Shown: positions 8,201 to 13,942 of the stretch, piece after piece
How the letters are laid out: the number at the start of each line of letters is the position of its first letter
Numbering within the stretch: the first letter of the stretch is position 1
Source of the DNA: a virus
Virus record (IMG/VR): IMGVR_UViG_3300009008_001351
Location: 1 to 20,225 of that record
Length of the DNA stretch: 20,225 nt
Reading direction: 5' to 3' (one strand)
Program-made: the position numbers and the translations under genes
Notes under the pieces: generated by a model
Told to the model about the DNA's origin: nothing
Databases searched by the model: none
The model's input: the letters and a program-made list of their open reading frames with translations, nothing else

Positions 8201-8645
8201 GACCACGCTGCTGAAGCGGCACGTTCGCATCACGCCCGAAGGACAAGTTGTGATGACGTATCCCGGCAAGGGCGGCAAGCGCCAGTCCCACAAAGTGACG
8301 GACACGGCGCTGAACGCGCTGCTGAAGATGCGTCACGCATCAACCGCCAAGGCCAACGACCCGCTGTTCCCTGACGCCACTAGGAGGACGGTGAGCGCCT
8401 ACGTGAAGCAGTTTGACGCTCGCTACGTCCCGAAGGATCTGCGCTCAGCGGTTGCCAGGAGGACCGCACGCAGCAAGATTGATGCGCTGAAGAAGCGTCG
8501 CCCCCAGGACCCCAAGCGGGCCGTACACTTGATCGCGGCGCACGTGTCGAAGAAGCTGGGAAACACGGAGCGGGTGGCGCTCAGGGACTACCTGGGCCCC
8601 GCTTTCATCGAGGCCGCACTGAAGGAACTTGGCTATGACGACTGA
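5271..8645 (+). CDS. Giant fusion: two ADP-ribosyltransferase-like domains and a C-terminal type IB topoisomerase
   Basis: A 1124-residue multidomain protein. GTVRxW modules lie at residues 8-37, 360-389 and 847-876, with a half-module at 52-61. ART-like domain 1 has V-Y-R-G (R212), S247-F-T and E298-A-E300; ART-like domain 2 has V-F-R-G (R692), S723-F-T and E776-G-E778. Both show the R-S-E pattern with the E-x-E loop typical of arginine-modifying ADP-ribosyltransferases. Both are preceded by a shared T-L-W-T-N-G-H-V-A-A-V-R-D-P segment. An unrecognised domain lies at about 395-570. The C-terminal part matches type IB topoisomerase: R958 (M-R-V-G), the T-Y-G-T-T-T-L region, K1000 (G-K-G-G), R1058 (K-D-L-R), N1098 (L-G-N-T, as in bacterial family members) and nucleophile Y1107. 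The ATG at 5271 is preferred, since earlier in-frame starts lie within the minor head gene. Delivery with the phage DNA is inference. Confidence 0.82.
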   Translation: MITHEEVAKGRGYPVGTVRNWRTGPHRKRADGTWEPVTPAVRVSSRKPKPNKQPNGKWKPVKTPSKPKPKAKSLLFDPRRVAELSLKPVDPDAHYDPAVGGEGNQDYASWPEIPIKALEKARKALGTTGKHFASPKNKVELALMTAVTLWTNGHVAAVRDPDNYDATKAAESIVDGAGRFFLPPGMPREAYEAAGPLLRRLAAASPKQEVYRGLVVKKAREVEAVDRLIEAAKAGYKPEFDVRGIASFTLTPAIANRFASISMAENHVQPQGGVWRRLVLTTEAPGVYVGDLSRYNAEAEVVCALDKVRVTGVSTKGDGIILQCEPVLEKGESMAGFQRILDRALNERLSRREDDADLNKAKGFPVGTVRKWGDGKSYKKQANGKWKPVIQPPKATLVNSVDRILSLIVKDDGSGWAGTVALYGADVVYEQDGVLMGLRVTPSAHVVRKPVQRLPLRVASGDPKKWVKDSLAPKGLLYNGRITPRAQALVKKLDSFAYPATVEELGRKHVTEAQRGIKHLDEAMTVGPTAMTDDDLSSLKVVNGRLMQTRTNFDGEADHYLVTGSRDVLLRVLSFMEKRSGAFQTKVILKGFKELDALDPDGLMEVAAATRRDHPDEMSPAELAFLAAATLWTNGHVAAVRDPSIFDPERARAVIGVSQFKVREPTQAIYSASRRTLQRLAQIEEVREPVFRGLRLPKDEYDRLVAAAKKGEQPEFDMRGLASFTLHVENATDFASYGAKPVGLFAPVDGSSVPVVLTSRKPLKGFDVRDFSIHDEGEVVTALETVKVVVAAPPRTVSDAPTLLIFDPVKYAPVSKAKMQFPGIQRALDEAFDQPLHKPKPKPTLSKGKKFPPGTVRQWQDGKQYIKRANGDWEPVHPGARKPAVPRTTKHEGTRKDGTKYTSYRRSPEQVAEALRRKNERVAHLEKRLLTVQRKMKVDGPTNQSALCLWVMQDTGMRVGGGKDGHGKTKGKRTYGTTTLLKRHVRITPEGQVVMTYPGKGGKRQSHKVTDTALNALLKMRHASTAKANDPLFPDATRRTVSAYVKQFDARYVPKDLRSAVARRTARSKIDALKKRRPQDPKRAVHLIAAHVSKKLGNTERVALRDYLGPAFIEAALKELGYDD
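5712..5753 (+). repeat. Near-identical 42-bp repeat, copy 1 (ART domain duplication)
   Basis: These 42 bases differ from 7158-7199 at only three positions and encode the same 14-residue motif (T-L-W-T-N-G-H-V-A-A-V-R-D-P). They mark the start of the conserved part of each ART-like domain. Confidence 0.85.
7158..7199 (+). repeat. Near-identical 42-bp repeat, copy 2 (ART domain duplication)
   Basis: This is the second copy of 5712-5753. All three differences are synonymous third-base changes, whereas the catalytic regions downstream have diverged clearly at protein level. Confidence 0.85.
8622..8626 (+). promoter_or_regulatory. Ribosome binding site deciding the start of the ParB-sigma protein
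   Basis: AAGGA lies 8 bases before the ATG at 8635, inside the last codons of the upstream gene. It favours this ATG over the in-frame TTG at 8629, which is only 2 bases from the site. Confidence 0.6.
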
Positions 8646-11600
8646 CTACCCCCTGCTGCGCCGCTTCTACGGCAACCAGTACGTCGATGAGTGGCTGGAG
8701 GAGTTCCGCCGTGACCGGGAGGACCAGGGGGACGTGGTCGCCAAGTCGCACCGCCTCGCCAAGATGCTCCACGCCTCCCCGCAAGATGTGGAGGACTTCG
8801 TCATCAAGGGCCGGCGGTTCCCGGTGGGGACGGTCCGCACGTGGAAGGGCGGCAAGTTCCGCAAGGAGGCTGACGGGAAGTGGGTCGAACTGGCTGAGGG
8901 CGGCGACGGGCCCGACCACGATGAGGACGGCAAGCACACGCCCCGCGAGGAGGCCCGCGACCTCGACCCCACCCACGCGGAGGAGTTCTTCGACGTGCCC
9001 GGTCAGCATCTGCGGGTGATCGGCAAGGGCGGCGAGCCCGTGATGAAGGCGCTGGCGGAGGCCCTGGAGAAGTCGGACGACCTGTGTGCGGCCCGCCCCG
9101 GCGTCTGCCACGGCAACATGGGGATCTCCCGCTCCGTGATGCCTCAGTTGAGCGAGGACCCCATGGAGGAGTTCCTCATCAAGCTCGCCAAGGACGGCGT
9201 CAGGGTCACCCGTGGGCCCGCTGAGGTCGGCAAGCTCCGCGCCTCCCAGATGGAGATCCTGACCAGCAAGGTGCTGGGGATGAGCGGGTCGGTGAGAGGG
9301 GGCGGCTTCAGCGGCATCACCACGCCGATCATTGTCTCCAGCGACGGCTTCATCGTGGACGGCCACCACCGCTGGGCCACGCTGATGACGCTCGACCACG
9401 TCAACAAGATGGAGGTCTACCGCGTCGATATGCCGATCGACAAGCTGCTGGTGGCCTCCGCCCAGGCGGACGGCGTCGAGTTCCGCTCGCTGCATGATGA
9501 CGGCGGCGGCAAGGAGACCAACGAGCAGCGCGTCGAGATGCTGAAGAAGGCCATTGCCAAGTCCAACTACACCCCCGAAGGCAGCAAGACCGTCGAGTGG
9601 GCGAAGCAGGGCGGCAAGGCGCGCAAGTCGTTCCGGCCCGCGATCCTCATCAAGGGAGGCCCGTTCATCGGCCCCAGGGGCGGCAAGTGGGCTGATGCGA
9701 AGCACACGATCCCCTACAAGGCCCCCCGCGCGAAGAAGAAGGCCAAGCCGGCCCCGCGTCGCACGAAGAAGGACCCTGCTCCACCCTGGTGGGAAGATGA
9801 GAGCGAACTGGACTTCGGCATCGGCGCGACGGAGAAGGCGCTGAGCAAGGCCATGCAGAAGCCCCCCGGCCAGGGCTGGCAGCGCATCCCCGGCGGGCGC
9901 ATCGCCGGAGGTCGCCGTCGCCTCACGGGGCGCTCTGACCGTGCCTACGAGTACTGGTACCCCAACCAGCTTCGCGCCCAGTCGAAGTACGGGTGGGAGG
10001 TTGATGAGAAGGCCAAGCCGAAGGCCGGAGACCTCGTCTACGTGGGGAACGGCAAGACCGTGTACCGCGTGGTGCCGGAGCACGCCAAGAAGGACCGGAG
10101 CGAGACCTGGGTCCGCGCTGAAGCATCAGGGCGGTTCCGCCGCGTCAAGAAGTCGGCGCTGAAGAAGCTGAAGAAGGTCAAGCGCGGTCGCCCGAAGGTG
10201 CCGTCCAAGGTGCCCCCGAAGAAGGCCAGGGGGAAGAAGAAGCCGGCCAAGCAGCCGGCCCCGAAGCCGCCCAGCCGCCGCAAGGCGAAGGTGTTCAAGG
10301 ACAGCAAGGCCGACAAGGACCGCAACCCGGTCCTGTGGAACATCGAGAACGGCAAGTACTACCTCCAGCGCCACAAGGACGCCGACCGGAAGAAGCAACA
10401 GTGGGGCATCTACGTGCCCCCCGGCCATGAGAAGCAGTTCATCGAGGAGTTCCGGGGCCAGATCATTGGCGCGGCCAAGCGGACGGCGAAGTCGTTCGGG
10501 ATCGAGGTGGTGAACCGCGCCGTGCTGCCGACCAGCGACTACCCCGGACGCATCGTGGGCGAGTCCCCCACGGTGACCGCCACCACGGTCGCCTACGACA
10601 ACCTCATCAGCGCGGCCACTATGGGGCTGGTGATGGCGCTGTCCACGTACACCGGGGGACGCCCCTTCGCGCCCCGGTCCTGGGACTACTGCCTCGCCTA
10701 CGCCCAGGCGCAGGCCAGGACGGAGATGGGGGCCGGTGCGAACGTCACCACGCGCCAGATGGGGATGCTCAAGGGCTTCTTCGCGGCCAAGGCCCGCGCC
10801 TACGACCGCCTCAAGGGCCGCGCCCCGACCAACAAGGACATCGCCCGCGAGTGGACGGTCCTCAAGCGGGACGTGTTCAGCGGCAAGATGGGGACCTACA
10901 GCGGCCTTGATGAGGACGGCAAGAGGGTGACCCACCGCCAGGGGTCGCAGAAGATCCCGATGGACGAGTGGTACGTGAAGGACAGCGAGGGCAACCCCGT
11001 GGGGAAGCCCAAGCCGGGTCTCCTCAAGCTGGCAGACGTGATGCAGAACCTCGCCCAGGGCAACAAGGTGGCCGACAGCGAGTGGCTGATCCAGTACGGC
11101 TCCAGCGCGCCAGAGGTCGAAGCATCTACGCTCCCGCTGGGCGAGCAGCTTCGCCGCCGGGACGAGGTGGAGCGCGTGGTGGCCCGCATGGACAACATGC
11201 TGGGCGACGCGCTGTGGATGAAGCTGGGCCTGGACGACGTGGGCGGCAAGGGGGCCACCACGGTGGAGATCGCGGACGCCCTTGGCATCTTGCCGAAGTC
11301 GGCAGCCTCCACCCGGCGCAAGGCGGTGGGCGAAGTCCTCAAGCAGGCCCGCGTGCAGGCGTCGAGCATCGCCGCTGACTTGGGGATCGAGCGGACCCCC
11401 CGCGCACCCCTGGGGAGGCGCGAGGCGTTCATCAAGCAGGCGTGGATCAAGGACATCGAGGCGGACGCTCCCGCGCGCGTGGAGGTCGGCACCGGCCCGT
11501 CCTGGCGCGACTTGATGGAGCGGTTCGGAGGCTCCCAGGAGCGCGCCATGATCTACGCCGCCGCCGCCAAGGAAGGCCGCGCCGACGAGGTGGCTGCCAT

Positions 11601-12234
11601 CTTGGAGCGGGAGGCGAAGCAGAAGGCCAGTGCGGCGGAGTCCCACATGGTCCGCGAGCTACGCGCCGCCGTCGAGCGCAAGGCCGCTGTCCGCGAGTTC
11701 CACCGCATCTCGCGCCAGTACAAGCCGGTCGGGCCGGCGGCTGACGTGAACCCCTACCTCGACCTCGGCGTCGAGCGGGTCCCTGGAGGCCAGGGGACGG
11801 CCCGGTGGCCGGCGGTCGGTCCGCTGCCGAAGGACGGGCCCACCTCCCGCACGGTCAACGAGGGCCCCTCCTGGCAGCCCCAGGACGACGAGAACCCGCC
11901 GCACACGCCCTGGACGGGTGCGACCTACGACGTGGCTCTGAACGTCGCCCTGGACCCGGACCTGTCGCGCTTGCGGATGCTGCGCGCCATGTACCAGATC
12001 GAGCGCGCCGTGCCGCCTGATGCGACCCCGGAGCAGCGTGCGAAGATGTACGCCAGGGGGCCCCAGCCCAGGTCCACCTTCCGCAAGCCTGGGAAGCCGG
12101 TCCTCCGCAAGCCCGCGAAGCCCGCGAAGCAGGCCAGGAAGAAGAAGGCCAAGCGGGGCAAGGGCAAGACGCGCAAGACGCGCAAGGCCCTCCTCGCCGC
12201 GCTCCCCCTCCACGCGGCATCACCCGACACGTGA
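8635..12234 (+). CDS. Giant fusion: ParB-like domain and sigma-70-like region with lysine-rich tails
   Basis: A 1199-residue protein. A GTVRxW module lies at residues 58-86. A ParB-like domain follows (about 120-285), with the family core V-D-G-H-H-R-W (D242-W247) after a hydrophobic strand and before V-Y-R-V-D-M-P-I. Further short modules are I-G-P-R-G-G-K-W (within 339-362) and G-W-Q-R-I-P-G-G...Y-E-Y-W-Y-P (414-443). A Lys/Pro-rich stretch covers about 503-553. Residues 648-906 resemble a sigma-70 factor: region 2-like Y-D-N-L-I-S-A-A-T-M-G-L at 654, a region 3-like helix pair (703-742) and a region 4-like HTH (T-V-E-I-A-D-A-L-G...S-T-R-R-K-A-V, 875-903). The C terminus is a histone-like Lys-rich tail. 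The gene overlaps the previous one by 11 bases. ParB is well supported; sigma homology is by pattern only. Confidence 0.8.
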   Translation: MTTDYPLLRRFYGNQYVDEWLEEFRRDREDQGDVVAKSHRLAKMLHASPQDVEDFVIKGRRFPVGTVRTWKGGKFRKEADGKWVELAEGGDGPDHDEDGKHTPREEARDLDPTHAEEFFDVPGQHLRVIGKGGEPVMKALAEALEKSDDLCAARPGVCHGNMGISRSVMPQLSEDPMEEFLIKLAKDGVRVTRGPAEVGKLRASQMEILTSKVLGMSGSVRGGGFSGITTPIIVSSDGFIVDGHHRWATLMTLDHVNKMEVYRVDMPIDKLLVASAQADGVEFRSLHDDGGGKETNEQRVEMLKKAIAKSNYTPEGSKTVEWAKQGGKARKSFRPAILIKGGPFIGPRGGKWADAKHTIPYKAPRAKKKAKPAPRRTKKDPAPPWWEDESELDFGIGATEKALSKAMQKPPGQGWQRIPGGRIAGGRRRLTGRSDRAYEYWYPNQLRAQSKYGWEVDEKAKPKAGDLVYVGNGKTVYRVVPEHAKKDRSETWVRAEASGRFRRVKKSALKKLKKVKRGRPKVPSKVPPKKARGKKKPAKQPAPKPPSRRKAKVFKDSKADKDRNPVLWNIENGKYYLQRHKDADRKKQQWGIYVPPGHEKQFIEEFRGQIIGAAKRTAKSFGIEVVNRAVLPTSDYPGRIVGESPTVTATTVAYDNLISAATMGLVMALSTYTGGRPFAPRSWDYCLAYAQAQARTEMGAGANVTTRQMGMLKGFFAAKARAYDRLKGRAPTNKDIAREWTVLKRDVFSGKMGTYSGLDEDGKRVTHRQGSQKIPMDEWYVKDSEGNPVGKPKPGLLKLADVMQNLAQGNKVADSEWLIQYGSSAPEVEASTLPLGEQLRRRDEVERVVARMDNMLGDALWMKLGLDDVGGKGATTVEIADALGILPKSAASTRRKAVGEVLKQARVQASSIAADLGIERTPRAPLGRREAFIKQAWIKDIEADAPARVEVGTGPSWRDLMERFGGSQERAMIYAAAAKEGRADEVAAILEREAKQKASAAESHMVRELRAAVERKAAVREFHRISRQYKPVGPAADVNPYLDLGVERVPGGQGTARWPAVGPLPKDGPTSRTVNEGPSWQPQDDENPPHTPWTGATYDVALNVALDPDLSRLRMLRAMYQIERAVPPDATPEQRAKMYARGPQPRSTFRKPGKPVLRKPAKPAKQARKKKAKRGKGKTRKTRKALLAALPLHAASPDT

Positions 12235-12289
12235 GGATGAGGGGCGGCTGCCGTGTGCAGCCAAGGGGCCGGGTGGCGTCAGGCAGTAC

Positions 12290-12652
12290 ATGATCGAAGG
12301 CCCGTTCCTCTGTAGCCATGATGCACACCCCGCGCTGAACGTGCTCCGCAAGCTGACGGTGCCCGCCGTGGTGCTCTGCGAGCGCTGTGGCAAGCCGGAG
12401 GGCGCGCATTCGCAGGACAACTACTGCCGCACCGGCAAGGGGGGGTCATGGAAGCCGGGACTCACCACCGGGGGCGACCCCCACGCTGTCGAGGCGGCGA
12501 ACCGGTACGCCCCTGGCGTCGTCGGTGCCAACGCCACCGTCCTGCCGGGTCGGGCTGTTGGGGACTGGGCGGTCATCGGTGCCGGTGCCGTCGTCACCCA
12601 CGACGTGCCGCTTGGCGAGGTCTGGGTCGGCAACCCGGCGAGGCCGCTGTGA
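12290..12652 (+). CDS. Zinc-motif protein with a truncated hexapeptide-repeat (left-handed beta-helix) tail
   Basis: A 120-residue protein. The N-terminal half has a possible metal site (C30-x-x-C33, H40, C46). The C-terminal 43 residues (78-120) read like the final coils of a hexapeptide-repeat acyltransferase: V-G-A-N-A-T, L-P-G-R-A-V, V-G-D-W-A-V, I-G-A-G-A-V, then V-P-L-G-E-V-W-V-G-N-P-A-R-P-L, the usual end of NeuD/maltose acetyltransferase-type proteins. Such enzymes normally have many more coils and a catalytic His, so this is either a reused structural fragment or a remnant. The ATG at 12290 is the first plausible start after the previous stop; longer starts lie inside the upstream gene. 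No clear ribosome binding site is visible. The stop overlaps the next GTG. Confidence 0.6.
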   Translation: MIEGPFLCSHDAHPALNVLRKLTVPAVVLCERCGKPEGAHSQDNYCRTGKGGSWKPGLTTGGDPHAVEAANRYAPGVVGANATVLPGRAVGDWAVIGAGAVVTHDVPLGEVWVGNPARPL

Positions 12653-13029
12653 CGGGGTCCGTGGTCCTGAACCTGCATTGCCCGATGTGCGGTGGCGACA
12701 CTGGGATCGCCGGGAACGTGGACTGGGGGCGCGACCCCTTCACCCCTGAGGGGGAGATCCCACTGGAGGAGCCAGGGTACTTCCGCGCCGCCTGCTGCTT
12801 CGCCGTCCTGACTCCGCAGAGCGGGGGCTGGTCCGTTACTGCGGCCCCGAATAGCACAGCGGTTCGCGCCCAGGTCCGCGAGGCATTGAAGACCAGCACG
12901 CAGTCGGCGTTGGCGAAGCGTGTGGGCGTGACGCAGCCCTGGCTCTCAAAGTTCCTGGCCGGGGTGGGGGGCGAGCCCCGACCGAAGACGATTGAACGCC
13001 TTCGGAAAGCACTAGAGGAGGAGGCGTGA
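12649..13029 (+). CDS. Small zinc-ribbon / helix-turn-helix protein, likely DNA-binding
   Basis: A 126-residue protein starting at a GTG that overlaps the upstream stop (GTGA). It begins with C11-P-M-C14-G-G, a zinc-knuckle-like pair, and has a further Cys pair at C49-C50. The C-terminal part (about 86-123) is a Cro/C1-type helix-turn-helix: S-A-L-A-K-R-V-G-V-T-Q-P-W-L-S-K-F-L-A-G, followed by K-T-I-E-R-L-R-K-A-L. A role as a small transcriptional regulator is likely from the HTH; its target is unknown. Metal binding is uncertain because the second Cys pair is adjacent (CC) rather than CxxC. Its stop overlaps the next start. Confidence 0.65.
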   Translation: MTGSVVLNLHCPMCGGDTGIAGNVDWGRDPFTPEGEIPLEEPGYFRAACCFAVLTPQSGGWSVTAAPNSTAVRAQVREALKTSTQSALAKRVGVTQPWLSKFLAGVGGEPRPKTIERLRKALEEEA

Positions 13030-13253
13030 TCTCAGGCCGCTCCGTCCTCGCCCTCATCCCGGCTCGGGCTGGCAGCAAACGCCTAGACCCCCACACCCCG
13101 GCGTCCATCGACTCCTGGCCCCCGGACGCCCGCGCCACCGTCGAGGGGCTGTTGGGGGCGCTCCTGGCCGCTGATGCCCGTGCGACACGCAACGCCAAGG
13201 ACGCCACCACGCTGCGCCGGGTCCGCGCAGCGTTGGGGGCGGAAGATGCGTGA
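13026..13253 (+). CDS. Small unknown protein with a nucleotide-sugar cytidylyltransferase-like N-terminal motif
   Basis: A 75-residue protein starting at a GTG overlapping the upstream stop (GTGA). Residues 7-20 read V-L-A-L-I-P-A-R-A-G-S-K-R-L. This closely matches the nucleotide-binding start of CMP-sialate and CMP-KDO synthetases (NeuA/KdsB), where I-P-A-R-x-G-S-K-R-L is the hallmark. The rest (from residue 21) does not continue that fold and is a short, Ala/Arg-rich helical sequence, whereas real enzymes exceed 200 residues. It is therefore not a working transferase: either a remnant fused to another frame, or a chance match. The frame is accepted because of the tight overlaps on both sides. 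Confidence 0.45.
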   Translation: MISGRSVLALIPARAGSKRLDPHTPASIDSWPPDARATVEGLLGALLAADARATRNAKDATTLRRVRAALGAEDA

Positions 13254-13326
13254 CGCCTTGAGAGCTTGGCTCCGCAACCTCGTCCTGGGGCTGGTCCTGC
13301 TGGGGGTGGCGCTGCTGCTGGTGTGA
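13246..13326 (+). CDS. Possible 26-residue single-span membrane peptide
   Basis: A short frame overlapping the previous stop by 8 bases. It encodes a basic, amphipathic N terminus (M-R-D-A-L-R-A-W-L-R-N) followed by about 15 hydrophobic residues (L-V-L-G-L-V-L-L-G-V-A-L-L-L-V). The positive-then-hydrophobic layout is typical of small one-span membrane peptides. GGAAG directly precedes the ATG, too close for a good ribosome binding site, so expression would rely on coupling. A small phage membrane or lysis peptide is possible. A chance frame cannot be excluded. Confidence 0.35.
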   Translation: MRDALRAWLRNLVLGLVLLGVALLLV

Positions 13327-13404
13327 TGCCCCAACTTTCGGTTAGGGGATTTCCCGAATCCGGCTCTTGGCGGATGGTAAGACGGAGGTGAGGTCAGCTT
13401 CGCC
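13327..13404 (+). other. Intergenic gap, visibly less GC-rich than its surroundings
   Basis: This 78-base gap is the longest gene-free stretch in the window. It holds a short imperfect palindrome (GGGGATTTCCC, 13344-13354) and ends in a strong ribosome binding site. I could not find a convincing -35/-10 pair at normal spacing, nor a terminator hairpin with a T run. It may hold a promoter for the small membrane-protein genes, but this is only a guess. Confidence 0.3.
13384..13391 (+). promoter_or_regulatory. Strong ribosome binding site before the 71-residue frame
   Basis: GGAGGTGA is a near-perfect anti-16S match, but it ends 13 bases before the ATG at 13405, longer than ideal. No other in-frame start lies closer, so it is the best evidence that the 71-residue frame is translated. 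Confidence 0.5.
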
Positions 13405-13620
13405 ATGATCCGGGGACAGCAAAAGGATGCAACCACCGTGACACCCCCTCTCATCAAGCAAGTCGAGGAGTTGCGCGACGCGGCCCGGAAGTACACTGAT
13501 ACCCTGTCGAAGATAGGGAAGTACGGTGACGACGCCCCAGCAGCCCGACGAAGCCACCCCGACAACCAGCATCGAGATGATGCTGACGACGGCAATCGCG
13601 GAGGTCAGGGGGGCGGCTGA
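13405..13620 (+). CDS. Small helical protein overlapping the coiled-coil membrane gene
   Basis: A 71-residue frame with a strong upstream ribosome binding site. Residues 14-40 look like a genuine amphipathic helix (L-I-K-Q-V-E-E-L-R-D-A-A-R-K-Y-T-D-T-L-S-K-I). The last 30 residues, which overlap the next gene in another frame, are low-complexity and hydrophilic (D-D-A-D-D-G-N-R-G-G-Q-G-G-G) and look like an out-of-frame reading. It may be a short gene with a long 3' overlap (95 bases). Alternatively the two frames may be joined by a +1 shift, for instance at the G6 run near the stop. Function is unknown. Confidence 0.45.
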   Translation: MIRGQQKDATTVTPPLIKQVEELRDAARKYTDTLSKIGKYGDDAPAARRSHPDNQHRDDADDGNRGGQGGG

Positions 13621-13924
13621 GTTGGCGGAGCGGGTCCAGACCGGGCTCGACGCCATCTTGCGCGAGGAGCAGACCGCCCACGCTGCCATGGAGCAGATGG
13701 TGAAGGCCCAGGTGGGCGACCTCCGCGACGACCTCCAGAGCCTCACCGCCACCCTCGACACTTGGGTCGCCACCCAGGCAGATGCGATCCGCGCCAAGGA
13801 GGAGGAGGAGCGGCAGGCCCGGTCCTTCTGGCGCACCCAGGTGGGCGACGGGATGCGCGAAGTCCTCAAGTGGGGGACCCTCTTGATCGGCGCAGCGGCA
13901 GCCGCTTACTACGGGGCGTCCTGA
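13526..13924 (+). CDS. Coiled-coil protein with C-terminal membrane span (XhlA/holin-associated-like)
   Basis: A 132-residue protein starting at GTG, with AGGGAA 5 bases upstream. Residues 16-100 are predicted by eye as a long charged coiled coil (A-E-L-A-E-R-V-Q-T-G-L-D-A-I-L...L-R-D-D-L-Q-S-L-T-A-T-L). The C terminus has a single membrane span (about 113-130: V-L-K-W-G-T-L-L-I-G-A-A-A-A-A-Y-Y-G). The layout of soluble coiled coil, a tryptophan just before the helix and a C-terminal anchor resembles XhlA-type proteins that assist holins in phage lysis. That family call rests on architecture only; a structural or membrane-anchored head-ejection protein is also possible. Confidence 0.65.
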   Translation: MTTPQQPDEATPTTSIEMMLTTAIAEVRGAAELAERVQTGLDAILREEQTAHAAMEQMVKAQVGDLRDDLQSLTATLDTWVATQADAIRAKEEEERQARSFWRTQVGDGMREVLKWGTLLIGAAAAAYYGAS

Positions 13925-13942
13925 CCGGTGTAGGATTCGACC

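Noticed and set aside
8629-8634. TTG start two codons before the ATG of the ParB-sigma gene
   Set aside because: It would leave only 2 bases between AAGGA and the start; the ATG at 8635 has normal spacing.
12020-12289. Longer start for the hexapeptide-tail protein at 12020
   Set aside because: This part overlaps the end of the ParB-sigma gene and reads as Arg/Pro/Ser-rich shadow sequence.
12448-12648. Longer start for the HTH protein at 12448
   Set aside because: The extension overlaps the hexapeptide gene and is Arg/Gly/Cys-rich noise; the GTG at 12649 gives a tidy stop-start overlap.
13344-13354. Short palindrome in the intergenic gap as a terminator or operator
   Set aside because: The arms are only 4-5 bases long and no T run follows; there is no second copy in the window to suggest an operator.
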